Shown here in pieces: positions 52,902-62,101 of a stretch of DNA of 64,000 nucleotides. Origin of the DNA: Cyanobium sp. CACIAM 14 (GTDB taxonomy: Bacteria > Cyanobacteriota > Cyanobacteriia > PCC-6307 > Cyanobiaceae); NCBI GenBank assembly GCA_000708525.1, contig JMRP01000001.1, forward strand, positions 124,001 through 188,000. The letters are read 5' to 3'. The notes under the pieces were generated by a model. The model saw only the letters and a list, made by a program, of their open reading frames with translations. It was not told where the DNA came from and did no database searches. The position numbers and the translations under genes are program-made. Each line of letters opens with the position of its first letter. Position 1 is the first letter of the stretch.

Positions 52902-53606
52902 TCAGGGTCCGGCCTGCTCCTCCTGGATGAAGCGGCCGATCAGCACGCCCAGGTTCACCGCCAGATAGAAGGTGCCAAGCACGCTCAGGCAGATGCTGAG
53001 GAGTTTCGCCTGCGGGGTGAGCGGCACCACATCGCCATACCCCAGGGTGGTCATGGTCACGAAGGCGAAATAGGTGAGATGGATGAAGCGGGCGTCCTGC
53101 ATCGTGCCCGGTTGGTTGTGAACGGTCACGCGCTCGCTGATGGACTCCGGCAATCCGCTGAAGCTGCCGGGATGGATCGATTCCACCAGCGCCGTCAGCA
53201 GAGCCGCCGTGAGACCGAGCAGCACGTAGCCCGCCAGCGCTCCCATCAGCACTTCCCGGGTCACCCGCCGCTCGTGGCTCAGCCGCCCGATCAGACGGAT
53301 GAAGGCCTGGAGCTCGAACAGGGACAGCATCACCAGCAGCGGCAGACCCGAGCTGCGCACCTCCGCCGGCGTGAGCAGCCACAACCAGAGGCTGGCCAGC
53401 GACAGCCAGCCCAGCAGCCGGAAGAGCAGGTTGGTGGTGTGGGTGCTTCCCTCCCCTGCCAGCAGCTTGATCTGGAGCAGGATCAACAGGCTGAAGCCTC
53501 CGCTCGAGAGGAGGAAGCTGAACGGCGCGGGCAGGGCCATGGAGACCAGGGTGGCCACCGCCGCCAGCAGCAACGGGGCGTAGGGCCGGGTTCCGGGTGC
53601 GGACAT
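52902..53606 (-). CDS. Two-pore-helix type potassium channel protein
   Basis: A 234-residue membrane protein. Several hydrophobic helices in the first two thirds lead to a pore region with the selectivity filter TMTTLGYGDVVPLTPQAKLLSICLSVLGTFYLAVNLGVLIGRF. TLGYGD is a common variant of TVGYGD. There is no RCK domain. It would conduct K+ across the plasma membrane. It is convergent with the MscS gene, and the two could both serve osmotic adjustment. Confidence 0.85.
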   Translation of the reverse strand: MSAPGTRPYAPLLLAAVATLVSMALPAPFSFLLSSGGFSLLILLQIKLLAGEGSTHTTNLLFRLLGWLSLASLWLWLLTPAEVRSSGLPLLVMLSLFELQAFIRLIGRLSHERRVTREVLMGALAGYVLLGLTAALLTALVESIHPGSFSGLPESISERVTVHNQPGTMQDARFIHLTYFAFVTMTTLGYGDVVPLTPQAKLLSICLSVLGTFYLAVNLGVLIGRFIQEEQAGP

Positions 53607-53812
53607 GGCGGCACGAAGGGCTCCATCGCCCTTCCTAGCGGTGACACGTCGTCAGGACAGGTCGCCCTGTGGGCCCAGCGATCGTCTCCGGCAGGTGGCC
53701 GATGGGTTCGGCGCTACCTTGCGAGGATTCCCTTGGAGGGGCTCCCGGTGGCTGAGATCCAGGCGCTCCGGCGGCTGTTGCGGCGGCGGCGCCCAGAACG
53801 GAGACCACCCCG

Positions 53813-56800
53813 GTGAGCCTTTCGGATCGCTTCATCCGCAGCCCGGTGCTCACCACGGTGTGCTCCCTGGTGATCCTGATCATGGGAGCGATCGCGATCC
53901 CGCTGCTGCCGCTGGAGAAACTGCCCCAGCTGGCGCCCACCCAGGTGAACGTCACGGCGGTGAACATCGGTGCCGACGCGCGCACAACGGTCGACACCGT
54001 CACCAATGTGCTGGAGCAGGAGATCAACGGTGTCGAGGACATGAATTTCATGTCCTCGAACACCTCTTCCGACGGAATCGCCAACATCACGGTGGCCTTT
54101 CCGGTGGCGGTCGACCGGAGCATCGCCCAGGTCAACGTCCAGAACCGGGTGAGTCAGGCCACGCCGTCCCTTCCGGATGTGGTCAAGCAGACGGGCGTGA
54201 CGGTGGAGGCCGCATCTCCGAGCCTGCTGCTGGCCTTCGGCTTCTACTCGGATACCGATGCTCAGGGTGAGCCCCTGTACGACCCCCTGTTCATCAGCAA
54301 TTACATCGACCAGAACCTGATCGATGAGGTGCGCCGCATCCCCGGCATCGGCAACACGACCATCATCGGTGAGCGGAAGTTCGCCCTGCGTATCTGGCTC
54401 AATCCCCAGAAACTCGCCGCCTACAGCCTCACCCCGCTCGATGTGGAGCAGGCGCTCAAGGAACAGAACATCCAGTCGGGTGCCGGGCGCATCGGCCAGG
54501 AGCCGATGCGTCCCGGACAGGAGATCGCCATCCCCCTGAAGGCCGAGAGCCGCTTCAACAGCGTCGAGGATGCGAAGAATCTGATCGTCAAGGTCGGCCC
54601 GGACGGGGAAACCACCAAGATCAGCGACATCGGACGGGTTGACCTCGGCGCCGAGAGTTATGACCTCATCGCCACCCTCGGCGGCCGTCCCTCGGCGGGT
54701 CTGGCCCTCTACCAGCTGCCCGGGGCCAATGCCCTCGACACCGGCACCCGGGTGAAAGCCCTGGTGGAGAAGCTGTCGGCCGATTTCCCGCCCGGCCTGC
54801 GTTACGAGATCCCCTACGACTCCACCCTGTTCGTCACCACATCCCTGCGGGATGTGACCTCCAACCTGTTTCAGGCGATCGTGATGGCGGTGCTCACGAT
54901 CCTGTTGTTCCTGCAGGACTGGCGCTCCACGATCGTCCCGGCGCTGGCCATGCCTGTGGCGATGATCGGCGCCATGGCCCTGGTGCTGGGGTTCGACTTC
55001 AGCCTCAACCAGCTGACGATGTTCGGCATCATCCTGGCGATCGGCACCGTCACCGACGATGCCGTGGTGATCGTGCAGGCCGTGAAGGACAAGCTCGGCC
55101 AGGGGATGCGGCCGATGCAGGCGGCGCTCGATGCGATGAACGAGCTGGCCGCCCCGACGATCACCGCGGCACTGGTGCAGCTCGCGGTGTTCATCCCGGT
55201 GTCGTTCTTTCCAGGCACCACCGGCATCGTCTACCGCCAGTTCGCCATCACCCTGGCGGCGGCGATCGTCTTCTCCACCTTCAACGCCCTGACCTTCTCA
55301 CCCACGATCGCGGCCCTGTTCCTCAAGCCCGAAGGCTCACCGCCGGCGGCCAGTGACCGGCTGATCGAGTTCCTGTTCGGCTGGATCTTTCGCCCGTTCA
55401 ACCGTGGCTTTGCGGCCCTCTTCGCCTGGTATGGACGAACGATCGAGAGGCTGGTGCGGATCCGTTACGTGGTGGTGGCGCTGTTCGTGGTGGGGCTGCT
55501 GGCCACGGTGATGATGCTGCGCATCGTGCCCACAGGCTTCATCGCCGAGGAGGACCAGGGACTGATGATTCTGCTCGGCGAGGCTCCTCCCAGTGCGTCC
55601 CTTGGCTACACCCAGAAGCAGGTCGAGCAGGTGAACGGCATTCTGGCTGACTTCAGGCCCGAGGTCGAGAGCTATCTCGGCGCGGCGGGATTCGGGCTGG
55701 AAGGCAACAGCTACAACAAGTATCTGTTCTTCATCCGCCTCAGCGCCTGGGACAAGCGACCGAATCCGGATCAGTCCGTGTTCAGCATCCTGGCCCGGTT
55801 GAATCAGCGGCTCAAGCAGGAGGTGAAGGGATCCCTGGCCTTCGCCACGAACGTTCCCCCCGTCGATGGGGTGGGGGCCACCGGGGGCCTGGAGTTTCAG
55901 CTGCAGAACCGTGCCGGTCTGCCCACCGAGGCGCTGCTCAGGAACCTCAACGCCATGATCGCCGCGGCAAGGCAGCGACCGGAATTCGAGAAGGGGAACG
56001 TCATCACCACCTTCACCCCGGGGGTCGAGCAGCTGTCCATCCGGGTCGATCGGGATCTGATCAAGTCCCTTGATGTGGACATCAACCAGGTGTTCGGCAC
56101 CCTTCAGGCCTACCTGGGCGGGAAATACGTCAACGATTTCGTCCTCGACAAGGACCAGTACCGGGTCTACATCCAGGCCGATGGCGAGTACCGCAGAGAT
56201 CCCTCCGTGATCGGATCCTTCTTCGTGCGTTCCCGCCGGGGGGCGCTCGTGCAGCTCAGGGATGTGGTGGCCATTGAGCCCTTCGTCGCCCCACCCACGA
56301 TCACCCGCTACAACGTCTACGAGGCGATCAAGATCCAGGCCACGCCTGGGCCTGGCTTCAGTTCCGGTCAAGGCATCGCCGCCATGGAGGCCGTGGCGGC
56401 GGAGGTGCTCGATCCTGGCTTCGGCTACGAATGGACCGGCCTCTCCCTGGAGGAACGTTCAGCCGGTGGAGCCACGGGCGCCATCTTCGCCCTGGCGACC
56501 GTGCTGGTGTTCCTGGTGATGTCGGCGCAGTACGGCAGCTATGTGGACCCCTTGATCATCCTGCTCACCGTGCCTCTGGCGGCGCTGGGGGCGATGGCGG
56601 CGATCTGGTTCCGGGCGACCGTCCTGCAGGCCGGCAGTTTCTGGCCGGTGATCAGCAACGACATCTTCGCCCAGGTGGGTCTGCTGATGCTGATCGGCAT
56701 GGCCAGCAAGAACGCCATCCTCATCGTCGAGCAGGCCAATGAGTATCTCCGCCTCGGCATGTCGATCAGCCAGGCGGCCATTGCCGCTGCCAAGGTGCGT

Positions 56801-57055
56801 TTCCAGCCGATCGTGATGACCGCCTCCTCGGGCCTGGTCGGTTACATCCCGTTGATGGTGGCCTCCGGTGCGGGGGCGATCAGCCGCTGGTCGATCGGAA
56901 CGGTGAGCTTCGGCGGCTATCTCGTGGCCACCGTGCTCAGCCTGGGAGTGGCGCCGGTGCTCTTCGTCGTGATCAAGGGCCTGGAGCACCGGTATCTCCT
57001 GAAGGACGCGGAGGCTCCGAAGCCGGCCGAACCCATCGCGCCGGTGGACCCATGA
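53813..57055 (+). CDS. RND-family efflux transporter permease (HAE1 type)
   Basis: A 1080-residue inner-membrane pump. Twelve membrane helices and two large periplasmic loops are evident. The proton-relay aspartate pair is present in TM4 (IGTVTDDAVVIVQAVKD). VPALAMPVAMIGAMALVLGFDFSLNQLTMFG and GMASKNAILIVEQANEYLRLGMS are typical HAE1 blocks. It would export drugs or lipids together with the adaptor at 57913 and an outer-membrane channel not in this window. The start is the GTG at 53813. It overlaps the next small gene by four bases. Confidence 0.94.
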   Translation: MSLSDRFIRSPVLTTVCSLVILIMGAIAIPLLPLEKLPQLAPTQVNVTAVNIGADARTTVDTVTNVLEQEINGVEDMNFMSSNTSSDGIANITVAFPVAVDRSIAQVNVQNRVSQATPSLPDVVKQTGVTVEAASPSLLLAFGFYSDTDAQGEPLYDPLFISNYIDQNLIDEVRRIPGIGNTTIIGERKFALRIWLNPQKLAAYSLTPLDVEQALKEQNIQSGAGRIGQEPMRPGQEIAIPLKAESRFNSVEDAKNLIVKVGPDGETTKISDIGRVDLGAESYDLIATLGGRPSAGLALYQLPGANALDTGTRVKALVEKLSADFPPGLRYEIPYDSTLFVTTSLRDVTSNLFQAIVMAVLTILLFLQDWRSTIVPALAMPVAMIGAMALVLGFDFSLNQLTMFGIILAIGTVTDDAVVIVQAVKDKLGQGMRPMQAALDAMNELAAPTITAALVQLAVFIPVSFFPGTTGIVYRQFAITLAAAIVFSTFNALTFSPTIAALFLKPEGSPPAASDRLIEFLFGWIFRPFNRGFAALFAWYGRTIERLVRIRYVVVALFVVGLLATVMMLRIVPTGFIAEEDQGLMILLGEAPPSASLGYTQKQVEQVNGILADFRPEVESYLGAAGFGLEGNSYNKYLFFIRLSAWDKRPNPDQSVFSILARLNQRLKQEVKGSLAFATNVPPVDGVGATGGLEFQLQNRAGLPTEALLRNLNAMIAAARQRPEFEKGNVITTFTPGVEQLSIRVDRDLIKSLDVDINQVFGTLQAYLGGKYVNDFVLDKDQYRVYIQADGEYRRDPSVIGSFFVRSRRGALVQLRDVVAIEPFVAPPTITRYNVYEAIKIQATPGPGFSSGQGIAAMEAVAAEVLDPGFGYEWTGLSLEERSAGGATGAIFALATVLVFLVMSAQYGSYVDPLIILLTVPLAALGAMAAIWFRATVLQAGSFWPVISNDIFAQVGLLMLIGMASKNAILIVEQANEYLRLGMSISQAAIAAAKVRFQPIVMTASSGLVGYIPLMVASGAGAISRWSIGTVSFGGYLVATVLSLGVAPVLFVVIKGLEHRYLLKDAEAPKPAEPIAPVDP

Positions 57056-57330
57056 ACTGGCGTCTGGTGGGGTTCGCCGCCGTGGTGACCGCGGTGCTCG
57101 GGGGGCTGGCCGGCATCACCTTCTCCTACCTCGGTCAGCCCGACGTGGGCAGATTCCGCTATGAAAGCCGCTTCTACCAGAACCTCTACAGGTCCTATCC
57201 CCAGATCGGCGCCGGCCTCGGTGCCGCCATCGGTGGAGGTTTCGCCGTGATCAGTCAGTCGGCCCGCCGGCGCGCGGCCTCCCATCGCCGCCGTCCGGAG
57301 GATCGGCTCAGGCCCCGAGGCCGGCGGTGA
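57052..57330 (+). CDS. Small hypothetical membrane protein
   Basis: A 92-residue protein with two likely membrane segments (LVGFAAVVTAVLGGLAGITFSYLG and GAGLGAAIGGGFAVISQ) separated by a short polar loop, with an Arg-rich tail. The family is not recognised. It is translationally coupled to the RND permease gene through an ATGA overlap, so it may be an accessory subunit. It overlaps the convergent GUN4 gene by 23 bases at its 3' end. Confidence 0.65.
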   Translation: MNWRLVGFAAVVTAVLGGLAGITFSYLGQPDVGRFRYESRFYQNLYRSYPQIGAGLGAAIGGGFAVISQSARRRAASHRRRPEDRLRPRGRR

Positions 57331-57904
57331 TCAGCCGGGCCATCAGCAGATTGGTGATCTTCATGCCGTAGGAGCTGAACCAGCAGCGCCGCGGCAGCGC
57401 CCCGACCGGCATCGCCGCGGGGTCGTCGGAGTCGTCGGGACCGCCGCTGCCTTCGTGAGGGCGCCAGCCGACGCGCTCGCAGAAGGCCCTGTAGAGATCG
57501 AGATCCTGCGCGATCAGGGTGTCCAGGGTGCCGCCCAGGGAGCGATAGAGGGTCTCCTGAACACGGAAGCCGAACCGTCCGTCGCTGTGGCTTCGCCACA
57601 GCTGATCGATGATGCGCAGGGGACCGGCCGGAAACGTCGCGATCTCCTCCGGGGTGACGTCCTCGAGGGTGGTGTTGATGCTCTCGAACAGCACCTTCGC
57701 CGTCTCTGCATCGGCCTCCTGAAATCTCCCTGCGGCGAGCAGATCCCGCAGTGGGCCGTAGCGGGCCACATCCGCGACCAGATTGAGGGACCCTTCGTGC
57801 TGCTGCACCTGGGCCGAGAGGCTGGTGAGACGCTCGCTGAGGGCCGCCACGGCGGCTTCCAATGCCGCCAGTCGCTCTTCAGGGGGTGGCTCGGAAGCGT
57901 TCAT
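57308..57904 (-). CDS. GUN4-domain protein
   Basis: A 198-residue protein. A short coiled-coil N-terminus (RLAALEAAVAALSERLTSLSAQVQQHEG) precedes a GUN4 domain (about 50-150): YGPLRDLLAAGRFQEADAETAKVLFESI, FPAGPLRIIDQLWRSHSDGRFGFRVQETLYRSLGG and FCERVGW. GUN4 proteins bind porphyrins and activate Mg-chelatase in chlorophyll synthesis; cyanobacteria carry several paralogues. The linker and tail (GALPRRCWFSSYGMKITNLLMARL) are typical of this family. It starts only eight bases after the RND adaptor gene, an unexpected pairing. Confidence 0.88.
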   Translation of the reverse strand: MNASEPPPEERLAALEAAVAALSERLTSLSAQVQQHEGSLNLVADVARYGPLRDLLAAGRFQEADAETAKVLFESINTTLEDVTPEEIATFPAGPLRIIDQLWRSHSDGRFGFRVQETLYRSLGGTLDTLIAQDLDLYRAFCERVGWRPHEGSGGPDDSDDPAAMPVGALPRRCWFSSYGMKITNLLMARLITAGLGA

Positions 57905-57912
57905 CTCCGCAG

Positions 57913-59022
57913 TCAGTTCTTCAGGGTTGGTCGTTGGGGAGTCACCGGAGTGCCGTGCCGCAGGCTCGCCAGGTTGCTCACGATCACCGATTGGCCGGTG
58001 TCGAGCCCCCTGAGCACCGGGTAGCGGCTGTCCTGCAGCGGTCCGAGCGTCACCGGCTTCTGCAGGGCGAAACGGGTGCCCGGTGGCAGCGCCCGCAGTT
58101 TCTGGACCGTGGCGTTGCCGGGAAAGCGTTCCAGTTCGGCCCGGTTGCCCACCACGAACACGAATGCCTTGCCGCTGCTCCGGGTCACCGCCAGCGCCGG
58201 CACCGCCAGCTGGGGGCGCTGGCCAATCACCAGGCGGGTGCGGAGGCGCTCGCCGTTACGGAAGCGGCCCTCGGGGTTGCGCAACGCCGCCTTCACCAGA
58301 AACGCCTGGGTCGCATCGTTCACCCGTGGGTCGATCGAGACCACCCTTCCCTCCACCTCGCCATTCCCCGCCGGCCCGTCGAGGATCACCGCCTGTCCGA
58401 TCCGCACACGCTGGCCGTAGCGGGCGGGCACCTCCAGGCGGGCCAGGAGTTTCGAGGTGCGCTGGATGGTGGTGAAGGGGGTGCCGGCGCGGATCACATC
58501 CCCCGCTTTCACCGTCACGTCACCGACGACACCGTCGATCGGGGCCCGCAGATCCTTGTAGGCCAGATCGGCCTGCTTGGCCCGGAGCGCCGCATCGGCT
58601 GCCACGAAATTCTGGCGCAGGGCGTCCCGCTGGATGGGGCTGGCCGCCCCCTGCCTGACGAGGTATTCGAATCGCCGGTAGTTCAGCAGACTCTCATTGC
58701 GCTGCCCCTGGAGGGCCCTGACTTCCTCCTGCAGCTGGGTCTGGTCGAGCACCACCAGCAGCTGACCCCTGCGCACCGCATCCCCCTGCCGGACCTGCAG
58801 GCTCTGGATGCGCCCCCCGGCCTGGGCGGCCAGGTTCACCTCCTCCGGGGCTTCGAGGGTGCTGATGGTGGCGATCTGCTCGGGGAAATCGAAGCTGCCG
58901 GCCGTTTCCACCGTCACCGCCAGAGGGGCGGGTGGCTTCTCCTGCGGAGAGGTGCAGGCCGCCATCCCGAGCGCCACCGCCACCAGCCAGCCGGCCCATG
59001 GGTGACGCAGCCGAGAGGCCAT
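57913..59022 (-). CDS. RND efflux periplasmic adaptor (membrane fusion protein)
   Basis: A lipoprotein of about 369 residues. The signal sequence ends in a lipobox-like GMAAC. The barrel-sandwich lipoyl halves are APEEVNLAAQAGGRIQSLQVRQGDAVRRGQLLVVLDQ and DLRAPIDGVVGDVTVKAGDVIRAGTPFTTI, separated by an alpha-hairpin (LQEEVRALQGQRNESLLNYRRFEYLVRQGAAS). Beta-barrel and membrane-proximal domains follow. It should link the RND permease at 53813 to an outer-membrane channel. It lies on the opposite strand to the permease. The ATG at 59022 was used; a GTG at 59049 would add nine residues. Confidence 0.9.
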   Translation of the reverse strand: MASRLRHPWAGWLVAVALGMAACTSPQEKPPAPLAVTVETAGSFDFPEQIATISTLEAPEEVNLAAQAGGRIQSLQVRQGDAVRRGQLLVVLDQTQLQEEVRALQGQRNESLLNYRRFEYLVRQGAASPIQRDALRQNFVAADAALRAKQADLAYKDLRAPIDGVVGDVTVKAGDVIRAGTPFTTIQRTSKLLARLEVPARYGQRVRIGQAVILDGPAGNGEVEGRVVSIDPRVNDATQAFLVKAALRNPEGRFRNGERLRTRLVIGQRPQLAVPALAVTRSSGKAFVFVVGNRAELERFPGNATVQKLRALPPGTRFALQKPVTLGPLQDSRYPVLRGLDTGQSVIVSNLASLRHGTPVTPQRPTLKN

Positions 59023-59330
59023 CCGCGACAGGAGGACATCAATTCCCACAGGCAGATGACGGAATCATTCGCCATTATGCGATCTTCACCGGCGCACCAG
59101 CCTGTCTGCAAACCGATTGGCATCATTCCGGTTCTGATCTCATCCTGAAGGACGAGTAATCCTCTGGGACCGTTGTCTTCGGAATTTTGTTCTTCTTCGG
59201 GATCTGTACGTCGACCTGCAGATCAAGGACCCGCTGGGCATCCTCCCTTGTCGGCCAACTCTTGGCGTGATCGGATACCCATTCCCGTCGATGGCAGCAC
59301 CTTCAAGGACCAACCCAGACCAACCCAGGC
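59023..59330. other. Intergenic region between the RND adaptor and the BASS transporter genes
   Basis: No gene is supported. GACCAACCCA is tandemly duplicated at about 59309-59328. The promoter of the adaptor-GUN4 transcript should be here, but no clear -35/-10 pair is visible. No T-rich hairpin terminates the operon ending at 59331. Confidence 0.35.
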
Positions 59331-60206
59331 TCAAGTTTCTAGCCGGTGCTCGTCCGCTCCCCGGCTCCAGCGCAGGAACGGGATCCCGAGGATCACGGTG
59401 ACGAGCAGGTAGATCAAGATCGCCAGTTTCAGCCCCTCCATCCCTTTGGCGAAGGTTTCGGCGAAGAGCAGTGCCAGACCCGGATTGCGCATGGAGGTGA
59501 CCAGAGAGACCGTGGTGCGCTCCTGGGGGTCGCGACCGGCAGCCAGCCAGCCGATCGCCAGGCTGGTCAGCACCATCACCATCATCAGGCCCATCGCCGG
59601 CAGGTTCCGGCCCATGAAGGGAAGCAGCAGGGGGCCGGTCTTCACCAGCACGGCCAGCACCAGCAGCAGCAGCAGCAGGTTCGCCAGCCGATCGAAGAAC
59701 CCCTCCCAGCGTCCGGCCCAGGCCGGTTGCCAGCGGCGCAGCAGCAGGCCGCAGGCCAGCGGCAGGATCTGGGCCTTGCCCACCTGAGCGGCCACCTGCT
59801 CTGGTGTGATCTGCCAGCCCTCGATCCCGTAGGCGCCGGTGAACACCCTGGCCATCAGAGGAATCGAGACGATCGCCGCCAGGGCGGCCGCCACCTGCAG
59901 ATGGGCCGCCAGCTGGCGGCTGCCTCCGGCCTTGCCGGCTTTGCGCAGGGTGAGCGGCGCACTCGGGCAGACCGCCATCAGGGCGATGGCGAACCGGGTG
60001 GACTGGCCGATTTCGAAACGGAGCGGCAGCCGCAGCAGCAGCAGCGCCACCAGCGGCACCAGCAGGCAGCTCCCCAGCAGCACCCGCAGCAGCAGGCCGG
60101 GGCGATGGCGCAGCAGGTCGAACCGGTTGCCGGGCAGCCCGAGCCCCAGGGCGAACATGATCATGAACAGGGTGGCACTGACCAGAAGCGTCACGGTCCG
60201 GTTCAT
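59331..60206 (-). CDS. BASS-family (bile acid:Na+ symporter-like) transporter
   Basis: About 291 residues with nine to ten membrane helices. The topology and blocks FMIMFALGLGLPGNRFDLL, TRFAIALMAVCPSAPLTLRKAGKAGGSRQLAAHLQVAAALAAIVSIPLMARVF and TVSLVTSMRNPGLALLFAETF match the bile acid:sodium symporter-like superfamily. This family carries organic anions, including sulfated compounds in animals. The ATG at 60206 was used, with a GTG one codon upstream. It is the last gene of the sulfatase operon, 42 bases after the DUF202 gene. The neighbouring sulfatase suggests an organosulfate substrate. Confidence 0.75.
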   Translation of the reverse strand: MNRTVTLLVSATLFMIMFALGLGLPGNRFDLLRHRPGLLLRVLLGSCLLVPLVALLLLRLPLRFEIGQSTRFAIALMAVCPSAPLTLRKAGKAGGSRQLAAHLQVAAALAAIVSIPLMARVFTGAYGIEGWQITPEQVAAQVGKAQILPLACGLLLRRWQPAWAGRWEGFFDRLANLLLLLLVLAVLVKTGPLLLPFMGRNLPAMGLMMVMVLTSLAIGWLAAGRDPQERTTVSLVTSMRNPGLALLFAETFAKGMEGLKLAILIYLLVTVILGIPFLRWSRGADEHRLET

Positions 60207-60248
60207 CACGGCAGCGGCGGGAGGGACGAAGGAGCCGGCGGCGCCGGA

Positions 60249-60662
60249 TCAGCGGGGAAGGGTGCCGGTGGTCGCATGCTGGAAGGCGCCCGGCAGGAGC
60301 AGCAGGAAGGCGAGCGCGCCGATCACCATCAATGCCAGGGCGGTCAGCACCCCGATGGAGTATTCATTGCCCGTGTAGACGTAGTCATCCCGGCGAATCC
60401 GTTTGAGGGTGCGGTTGTGCTGCACCGTGGCCGCCCCCAGGGCGACGATTCCCGTGAGGATGAAGCCCATCGACAGCAGGCGCACGCTGACGTCGACATG
60501 GCGGCTCTCCCCCAGGCGGGTGCGCTCGATCGCGCCGATGATCTTCTCGAGGCCGAAGCCGAAGCTGATCAGGGACAGGCTGGTGCGGATCCAGGCCATC
60601 AAGGTGCGCTCCGCCGCCGCCCGGTTGCGTTGCTTGGCCAGTTCGTTGGTGAGGTTGGTCAT
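60249..60662 (-). CDS. DUF202 (YidH-like) membrane protein
   Basis: A 137-residue protein. The DUF202 signature is clear: NELAKQRNRAAAERTLMAWIRTSLSLISFGFGLEKI, then two more membrane helices (LLSMGFILTGIVALGAATVQHNRTLKRI and LTALALMVIGALAFLLLL). The function is unknown. It overlaps the DUF1622 gene by four bases and sits in the sulfatase operon, so it may help the membrane steps of that pathway. Confidence 0.88.
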   Translation of the reverse strand: MTNLTNELAKQRNRAAAERTLMAWIRTSLSLISFGFGLEKIIGAIERTRLGESRHVDVSVRLLSMGFILTGIVALGAATVQHNRTLKRIRRDDYVYTGNEYSIGVLTALALMVIGALAFLLLLPGAFQHATTGTLPR

Positions 60663-61060
60663 GGGCTGGGGGGGCCTTCGAGGCGATCAGAGGAGAGCCG
60701 GGCCAGCTCCAGCTGCTGTTCCGCGGTGATCTCCCGGGCCAGGAAGATGTTGAGGAATGTGCGGATCAGGGCGATCGCCGCCAGCTGGAGCAGGTTCGCG
60801 CCCGTCGGTGCGGTGGTGGTGGAGACGATGTCGGCCCCCAGCTGGAATTCCAGGGCCATCGACAGCCAGCTGCCGAAGGTGAGGCGGAGGCTGCTGGCGG
60901 GCCGGTGACGCCTGCGGGGGTGGAAGGGGGACGGAACGGCCTGCCGCAGGGTGGCCAGCAACCCGGCGGCCACGCAGAGCACCGAGAGGATCTCCAGCGT
61001 GAGGCGAAGCCACCCGGCCAGGGCTCGCAGCAGCTCTTCCATGGCCTCGGTGCCGCTCAT
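60659..61060 (-). CDS. DUF1622 membrane protein
   Basis: A 133-residue membrane protein matching DUF1622: LRLTLEILSVLCVAAGLLATL, then RLTFGSWLSMALEFQLGADIVSTTTAPTGANLLQLAAIALIRTFLNIFLAREI. The function is not known. The ATG at 61060 overlaps the stop of the formylglycine-generating-enzyme gene by four bases. A long upstream extension of the frame is only the antisense-like frame of that gene. Confidence 0.86.
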   Translation of the reverse strand: MSGTEAMEELLRALAGWLRLTLEILSVLCVAAGLLATLRQAVPSPFHPRRRHRPASSLRLTFGSWLSMALEFQLGADIVSTTTAPTGANLLQLAAIALIRTFLNIFLAREITAEQQLELARLSSDRLEGPPSP

Positions 61061-62085
61061 CGCCCCGCGCTCTCCGCAAGGGCGGGCCGCACGATGCAGC
61101 GGAAGCCCAGGTGGCAGGTGGAGGTGTCGATGCCCTGGGCCATGCGGGCGGCGGGGCGGTAGCGCCGGCAGTAGCTGGGGGCGCACAGGAAGGAGCCGCC
61201 CTTCACCACCTTGCGGGGGATGGTGCCGTGCTGGGAGCCCTCATCGATGCTGGCCTCCCTGCCGCCACCGCGGGGGTTGTCGATCGTGCAGCAGCCGCCC
61301 GCCTGTTTTTGCTTCTGCACCGTGGCGCCATGGTCGGCGTACCAGTCGTCGGTCCATTCCCAGACGTTGCCGATCATGTCGAGCAGGCCGTAGCCGTTCG
61401 CCGGGAAGGAGCCAACCGGCGAGGTGCGCTCCCAGCCATCGAACCGGCTGTTGTGGTGGGGGAAGTCTCCCTGGAAGGTGTTGGCCATGGGCACTCCGCC
61501 CGGATGGAGCTCCTCACCCCAGGCGAATTCGCTGGCCTCGAGGCCGCCGCGGGCGGCCCGCTCCCACTCCGCCTCGCTGGGCAGCGCCTTGCCGGCCCAG
61601 GCGGCGTAGGCCGCCGCGTCCCGGTGGGCCACGTGCACCACCGGATGGTGCTCCCGCCCCCGGATCGAACTGCCGGGCCCCTCGGGATGGCGCCAGTCCG
61701 CCCCCTTCACGTACTGCCACCAGCGGTAGTGATCGCCGGTGCCCACCGGGCCGGGCGGCGGTACGAAGACGATCGAGGCGGGCGCCAGAAGCTCCGGCAG
61801 GGCACCGGGATAGAGCGCCGGATCGGCTGTCTGCTCCGCCAGGGTCACATGGCCCGTCGCCTTCACGAACTTCAGGAACTGGGCGTTGGTGACCGGGGCG
61901 CGATCGATCCAGAAGCCCCCCACCCGCACCCGGTGGGCCGGAGCCTCCTCCGGGTAGTGGGCATCGGAGCCCATGCTGAAGCAGCCCCCCGGGATCCACA
62001 CCATGTCCCGGGCGGGCGGCCGCCCCCCGGGACGGCCGGAGCTGCGCTGGGAAGCGACGGCGGAGCGGGGGGCGGCAGGGGTCAT
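61057..62085 (-). CDS. Formylglycine-generating enzyme (sulfatase-modifying factor)
   Basis: About 342 residues. It oxidises the active-site cysteine of sulfatases to formylglycine with O2. The FGE fold is complete: MVWIPGGCFSMGSDAHYPEEAPAHRVRVGGFWIDRAPVTNAQFLKFV, GKALPSEAEWERAARGG, NGYGLLDMIGNVWEWTDDWYADH, and the copper-binding cysteine pair in VKGGSFLCAPSYCRRYRPAARMAQG. Those two cysteines distinguish true FGE from other FGE-sulfatase-domain proteins. There is no signal peptide, so it acts in the cytoplasm. The ATG at 62085 lies 16 bases after the sulfatase stop. The adjacent sulfatase is the obvious client. Confidence 0.93.
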   Translation of the reverse strand: MTPAAPRSAVASQRSSGRPGGRPPARDMVWIPGGCFSMGSDAHYPEEAPAHRVRVGGFWIDRAPVTNAQFLKFVKATGHVTLAEQTADPALYPGALPELLAPASIVFVPPPGPVGTGDHYRWWQYVKGADWRHPEGPGSSIRGREHHPVVHVAHRDAAAYAAWAGKALPSEAEWERAARGGLEASEFAWGEELHPGGVPMANTFQGDFPHHNSRFDGWERTSPVGSFPANGYGLLDMIGNVWEWTDDWYADHGATVQKQKQAGGCCTIDNPRGGGREASIDEGSQHGTIPRKVVKGGSFLCAPSYCRRYRPAARMAQGIDTSTCHLGFRCIVRPALAESAGR

Positions 62086-62101
62086 GGTCGGCGGTGGGCG
62101 A

